Positions 59,501 through 64,000 of a stretch of 64,000 nucleotides of DNA are shown piece after piece. Source of the DNA: Mallotus nudiflorus (taxonomy: Eukaryota; Streptophyta; Magnoliopsida; Malpighiales; Euphorbiaceae); NCBI GenBank assembly GCA_947683625.1, contig CANTUR010000664.1, forward strand, positions 62,001 to 126,000. Direction: 5' to 3'. The notes below the pieces were generated by a model, which saw only the letters and a list, made by a program, of their open reading frames with translations, had not been told where the DNA came from and did not search any database. The first letter of the stretch is position 1. Every line of letters starts with the position of its first letter. Both the position numbers and the translations under genes were made by a program.

Positions 59501-61545
59501 GACCATTTTAAGTGGAAAAAAGCTTGGAATCACACTCACCAGAGCTCAAGGAGAAGATAGACACCGGTGGCGTCGAGTTTGGTGGCCGAAAATGGCTTGA
59601 ACGGCGATGGCTCAAGTTTCGGCCTCTCTTGGATTTTCTGGCCAAAACATGCCGGAAATGGAGGCTTCAGGCATCAAGAAAGGTTGGAGGGTGGTGGTGG
59701 AAAGCCAAGAGGCACACCGACAACAAGAAAATCGAGCTGCAGTGGCTGGATCGCGTGAAGAAACGATCGGGAAGGAGAGGAAGAAGAAAATGGCAAAGTT
59801 GTAAATAAGTTGAACTTTTGTTTTTTTGATAAATAATTATATATATATGTATATATATATATCTATACTATATATTATAATAATATATAATCTCACACAC
59901 ATTAAATATACACCACACACATATTTTGATAATATATACACATATATACACATATATAATTAATTAGTTAATATTAAAACTAAATAATAAAAATTAATTT
60001 AATTAATTAAACCCTAATTTAATTTAAATAAATGTACATACATACATTTTCTTTAGCACTTTAAAATTATATATGAGTTCATGCAAATTCGTAAAACTAT
60101 TTAAAATAATTAATATTAAATTATTTACGTTTAATTTTCCCGAAAATAAAATTCCCGGGAAAATTTTACATAAATCTCTTATAATAATATAAAATAATTA
60201 AAATTAGCTTTAATAAATAACAAACTCATAAAATATCATAAATATGTATAAAAATTATTAACACTGTATATCCCGATGCAGTTTAAAATTATTTAAAAAC
60301 TTGAGATATTACACAAATAAAGTTTAGTTTCACATTCAAATGAATAGCTTTATTTACAAAACAATTCAAATTATGTTAGTATAAACATAGGCATGCATAT
60401 TCATATAAATATGGATTAATCATTCAACTTGTCCTAAAAGTATAGCATTCGTATGCAATATCAAAAACATCAGGCAACATATAATATCATATACTGGAAA
60501 TATACTAACGAAGCAAAATCATAGAACATTATAGACAAAAGGCAATCACCTCTACAAAGAGGTGATCGCCACTACGTTAAAGGGTGACACCCCTTTTAAG
60601 AGGCATTCCCTCTTCAATAACACAAAAAAAACTACAAATTTCTTCATATAAATGAAAGTAAATCGACAGCTAAAAACTTAATAATTCACATATTCTGGTT
60701 CTAAATGCAATCCTAAGAAAGCAATAAACAAAAAAAAAATATAAAATGAAGAAATGAAGTTTCAAATAAAACAAAGAGCTCAAAGCTTTAAAATAGGGAT
60801 TCTCATTAATTTGGACCCGTTTGATGCTCCTAACTGAAGCCCTCAAAGCTTGTTTGATTTGTTTTTAGTATATTGAATGAATGAACCTCCTTCTTTCTTC
60901 TCAAGAATGGATTCCTAGCTTAAAGTCTCCTTTCTTCATTCTTCTTCCTTCTCTTTTTTTCTTTCTCTCCAGAACATTTTTTTCTTCTCTCTCTTTTTCT
61001 TTTCAATGGCCAACCTCCTTTCTTCTTAGCCACATACCCCTCTTAAACCTCTACCCTCTCTCTCTCTCCAATTTTCCAAAAATCAAGGTTACTTTCCACT
61101 TTACATTTTCATCATTGCCTCTTTTCTTTTCTTATCATTTCATGCCCCAAAAGTCTTATTTTTTAGTTCAAAACTACCACTTAGAGGTAAGAAGGTCAGT
61201 TTTTATGTTACATGTAACAATAAATAACATTTATTACTGTAGAGGACATGTGTAAAAAGGTGATGCCTCTTTAGTGAGGTGTTGCCTCATCGATGGCCAA
61301 AGTAAACAGGTGGTCGCCTCGTCACCATCCCTACTGGGCCTTTAGGCCTAAAAGGCCTGGTCTGGGCTTGATAAAGTGTTAATGGGCTTAGTGTTTTGGG
61401 TTTTGGCTAAATATGAAAGCTTCGGGCTAGATTTAATCTCTCGAATTCATTCTAAAGAAGATCTCAAGCTTTTCTTGCATTTGAAATTTGGATTATCTCA
61501 TCACTAGGCTTTCGTTATGGGCCAATCAAACCAAGGGTGTCTACA
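56532..61545 (-). repeat. 5' LTR of Tat element B (about 1,788 bp without insertion)
   Basis: On the minus strand it starts TGTAGACACCCTTGG at 61,545 and ends ..CCCATA at 56,532. A solo Tekay-type LTR (57,093-60,313) plus its 5-bp duplication splits it. Its U3 differs from LTRs A, C and 47,541, but the last ~150 bp (GGGTGGTGACTC, GGGCC..AAGCCC, ..GTGGTCGC) is shared. Clusters of GAGGTGATCGCC-type motifs lie at 60,545-60,610 and 61,255-61,325. The plus-strand frame 60,881-61,255 is pyrimidine-rich LTR, not a gene. Confidence 0.75.
57093..60313 (-). repeat. Solo Tekay-type LTR (3,221 bp) with CAAAT target-site duplication
   Basis: On the minus strand it runs from TGTAATATCTCAAG (60,313) to GGTCATGATA (57,093, CA mutated to TA). 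Flanks 57,088-57,092 and 60,314-60,318 are both CAAAT. It is the same subfamily as the 43,449-46,713 LTR (shared AAACTGCATCGGGATAT start). The hairpin unit GTGTGATTG/CAATCACAC is intact (57,853-57,901). Frames at 57,403, 58,033 and 59,512 are LTR shadows. Confidence 0.95.
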
Positions 61546-62057
61546 GTAATGCAATAATGAAATAAACATAAGGAAAAATAAGAATAATCATACTAAAGAA
61601 CTATGCTATTTTTCATTATAACAAACTCCCCCACACTTAGACCTTACTTGCCCCCAAGCAAGAAATAAATATATAAGTGGCAAAATAACAAAAATCTTTT
61701 ATCTTCTCTAAAATAAATTTAGCTATCTCAACAAGTCATTTTAATCATGAAAGAAGTTAAGAAAAAGATTATTAATAAGTAAACTTCCAATGCTCAATAA
61801 TGATAAAGAGAACAAGATTCATAGCATAATCAATAAGTTTAACAATGTATCTCAAATTATTAAGAACAAAATCAAAGAATATAAAGTCAAAATGCTAACC
61901 AAGCTATCTAACTAAAATGTTCATTCATCAAACTTAGGATTTCTACGAACTAAGGTAGCCATTGGGACTAAGATTAAGCACATGCACTAACTCACATTTC
62001 TCATGGTATTTTAGACATATTCTTTTTTTTTAGATAATAAAGATAAAAATGTAGGTG

Positions 62058-62190
62058 CATTCTTTCTTAATGAATGTAAGTAAGAAGCATACTCAATTAC
62101 ACATAACTTACTTGAAATGGAACAACTCGTGACATCATACATTCTTTCTGAATGAATGTAATTAAAGAGCAAACTCAATTACATATAACT
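62058..62190. repeat. Diverged direct repeat in the Athila-type fragment
   Basis: Copies near 62,058-62,130 and 62,140-62,210 share CATTCTTTCT..GAATGAATGTAA, then AGCA.ACTCAATTACA.ATAACTTACT and GAAATG/AAAATG, separated by about 83 bases. Confidence 0.7.
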
Positions 62191-63216
62191 TACTCAAAAT
62201 GTAAGATAAAAATGTATGTGTCCTCATCCATTATTGAAAAGTGAGTTACTTGTATTATGGCTATAGTTTCGCTAAGGCTACTTCAATCCTTAAAATCTAA
62301 GCTTAAATCCTTACCATCCTAATCCTAAGCATAGTTAGAAAGTTGACTAAACATTCTCTAGATTTTGAAAATAATAATAAGAGATAAAAAAGAAAAACTT
62401 AATACCCTAACTAAATGAAACTTTAAAATTCTACCAATTAAGCATAAAAAATTAATTATTAATATAACATCAAAATGAAACCTCAATCATAATCAAGATA
62501 AACTTGGAAAAGAGACTACTTATAAGTATGGAGAAGATAAAATTATACAAAGTAAAGCATAGACATTATTGAAAATTCATATAAACATAACTTAAAACTA
62601 CTATTAATATCCCTTCCTCCACACTTAAAAATTCACATTGTCCCCAATGTGAATCCCAAATATAAAAGAAGTGAAAAGAGAAACTCCCTTAATCCTCCAA
62701 AGGAGATGGTGGAGGAGACTCAATGTTGTAATCAGAGTGGGCAAAGAATTTATTCATTTTATATTCCATCTTTCATTGACGTCGATCGAGTTGACAGTTA
62801 AAAGTCTCCATTGTAGTCAATTGACGTTACATCTCCTTTTGATTCTCTAAAATTTGGTCCCAAATATGTGATGCTCCACTTGAAGAGGCACTTACACCAC
62901 TTTGCATCGGGAAAGATAGAAGAGGGGCATTATCATATGGCTCCTCTTCTTACAATTCCTCCTTTTCTTAAGATTCATCCTCATCTTGCTCTTCTACAAC
63001 TAGTAAAGGATGTTCCAATCCTCTCTAACATGACCTAGACCGTGTTAAAATCAAGCAAAAGGCAACATCGACAACCTCACCTCTTACAAATTTGCTTAGT
63101 AAAATAAGAACACTCAACAACATGAGTGAAATCATTCAAATTGACATCAAGAGATTTATCAATAATAGTAATAACATGACCATGTGTAAGTGGAGCATCC
63201 TTATCTGAAGCACAAA

Positions 63217-63660
63217 TCAATAATTGATTGAAAACCTAATAAGTTCAACACACTTATTTTTTATTATGAATACATCATATAAAAAAAATAACTCTTGTAT
63301 AGAAATTCTAATGAATTCAAATTTGTGGAAAATAATGCAAGTAAGTATCTTATGCAATAACCAAAATTTTAAGTCCTTAATAAACATGGCTTTTCCTTTC
63401 TTAGGTTGAAATGGGGATTTCAAGTCACTCAAAAATATCCAGAATTCATTCACCTTAAAAGATTTAGAGGGGTCACACATACTATCTTTCTTAAAACTAA
63501 AAACCCTATGCATAAGAGAATAGGTAAATTGGTGTTTCTTCCCTAACATCCTAAATTCAAGCATATGAGAATACTTTGAGTTAACTTCTAGAGATGTATA
63601 AAATTCAGTAATCAAGTCAACATAAGTATTCTCATGCATTGATACAAATTTTTGAAGTCC
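63217..63660 (-). pseudogene. Athila ORF1-like coding fragment
   Basis: An unbroken frame of about 147 codons carries YVDLITEFYTSLEVN, LEFRMLGKKHQFTYSLMHRV, then FWLLHKILTCIIFHKFEFIR and ISIQELFFLYDVF, in the order of the Athila ORF-1 family (REFY.T, F.LLG..., I...ELF..Y). The frame runs on to an ATG at 63,732, but the first 24 codons are antisense Tat LTR. The start of the real protein is lost. Function of this family is unknown. Confidence 0.6.
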
Positions 63661-63664
63661 ACAA

Positions 63665-64000
63665 TGTAGACACCCAATTTCGGGATGATGAGTTATGAAT
63701 GCGATAGAGTACTCCAATAATGAAAATATCATGAATAGGTCCTTGATACTTAAAATTTAAAATTCCAAGGGTCTAAATGCATCTTATAAAGGAAGGATTT
63801 AGTGTTTTTAAGGACTAAATTGTAATATTTTTTAAGACCTAATTGCAAACTTAAATTCTTCCAAGGGTCTTTTTGTAATTAAATGTTTTAAAAAAAACCT
63901 GTTGGAATTCCATAATTCTGACTAGAATTATGTAATTCCGATCGATATTGTGTAATTTCGATCAGAATTACACAATCTCGATCGACATTGGACTCTTCCG
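63665..64000 (+). repeat. Start of a Tat LTR (continues past the window)
   Basis: It starts TGTAGACACCCAATTTCGGGATGATGAG and follows the LTR at 47,541 for the remaining 336 bp (GAAAATAT.ATGAATAGGTC.. shared). It is in plus orientation, opposite to Tat element B. The flank before it is CACAA. The right end lies outside the window. Confidence 0.85.

Larger units (their letters stand above)
23261..61545 (-). mobile_element. Tat/Ogre-type element B, split by a copia insertion
   Basis: Element B is read from 61,545 leftward: 5' LTR (61,545->56,532), PBS, leader, gag, protease and linker down to 52,788; then a 25.9-kb copia insertion (26,894-52,787); then linker, RT, RNase H, second RNase H and integrase ending near 23,600. 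Across the insertion the flanks match element C continuously: the left flank resembles 10,680-10,790 and the right flank ACATCACACAAGTAAGTAAAA matches 10,803-10,823. A 3' LTR of its own subfamily was not found. LTR C at 14,611 with its polypurine tract is a candidate terminus, but its U3 differs from LTR B. Confidence 0.8.
61546..63664 (-). mobile_element. Athila-type Ty3/gypsy fragment
   Basis: On the minus strand, the coding end (63,217-63,660) is followed by GGGGACAATGTGAATTTTTAAGTGTGGAGG at about 62,615-62,650, and then CTTGGGGGCAAGTAAGGTCTAAGTGTGGGGGAG at 61,626-61,660. These 'aagtgtgggg' boxes are a hallmark of Athila-type elements. Positions 61,670-62,590 show nothing else recognisable except a partly repeated block (GCATTCTTTCT.. 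GAATGTAA) at 62,058-62,110 and 62,140-62,190. It is truncated on both sides by Tat LTRs. Confidence 0.6.

Noticed and set aside
60881..61255. 124-codon Ser/Phe/Leu-rich plus-strand frame resembling a membrane protein
   Set aside because: It is the antisense of a purine-rich part of LTR B; the composition is that of a CT-rich tract, with no recognisable domain.
12743..61545. LTR C and LTR B as the two LTRs of one Tat element enclosing the PMD and DUF7745 genes
   Set aside because: The order and polypurine tract fit, but the U3 parts of B and C are different subfamilies, so they are not a matched pair as they stand.
1..64000. CRISPR arrays, rRNA, tRNA genes, bacterial-type operons
   Set aside because: No regularly spaced repeats, conserved rRNA cores or cloverleaf with A/B boxes were seen; the tRNA-like strings are retroelement primer-binding sites.

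Overview
This is an AT-rich window of nuclear DNA from a flowering plant, probably a eudicot, built almost entirely of decayed LTR retrotransposons. The evidence is the mix of plant-specific lineages: Ty3/gypsy Tat/Ogre elements with two RNase H domains, a Ty3/gypsy Tekay/Del-type chromovirus, a Ty1/copia SIRE/Maximus-type element with an env-like third ORF, and an Athila-type ORF. A plant mobile domain (PMD) pseudogene with short plant-type introns supports this. I see no intact host gene, rRNA, tRNA gene or CRISPR. The landscape looks like pericentromeric or other repeat-rich heterochromatin. The species cannot be named from the sequence.

Left part (1-14,611). Positions 1-1,320 are unassigned. 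Two partial Tat elements follow on the minus strand. Element A has an LTR (5,902-7,980), PBS, gag and protease, and breaks off near 1,320. Element C has an LTR (12,743-14,611), then protease, RT, RNase H, a second archaeal-type RNase H, and an integrase cut off exactly where LTR A begins.

Middle-left (14,612-23,600). A polypurine tract abuts LTR C. Beside it lie two spliced plus-strand pseudogenes, antisense to the Tat elements: a PMD (MAIN-like) gene with a 3.7-kb solo LTR in its first intron, and a DUF7745-like gene. Each has its own TATA box and pyrimidine-rich leader.

Right part (23,600-61,545). This is a nested stack. The base is Tat element B (minus): 5' LTR 61,545->56,532, PBS, gag, protease, then RT, RNase H, second RNase H and integrase at 26,893->23,600. 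It was split by a SIRE-type copia element (plus, 26,894-52,787) with 4/5-matching target-site duplications. The env-like ORF of that copia element was hit twice: by a minus-strand Tekay-type LTR (33,548-36,192 plus 46,714-47,473) and by a solo Tat LTR (47,541-49,629, TSD GGACT). The Tekay-type LTR was itself invaded by a near-complete plus-strand Tekay-type element (36,193-46,713), whose 5' LTR has lost about 1 kb. LTR B separately received a 3.2-kb solo Tekay-type LTR (57,093-60,313, TSD CAAAT).

Right edge. An Athila-type fragment (61,546-63,664, minus) is followed by the start of another Tat LTR (63,665-end). All coding regions are broken. In the Tekay-type pol, all six internal stops are TAG codons explained by single CHG-context transitions, the mark of methylated-cytosine decay.
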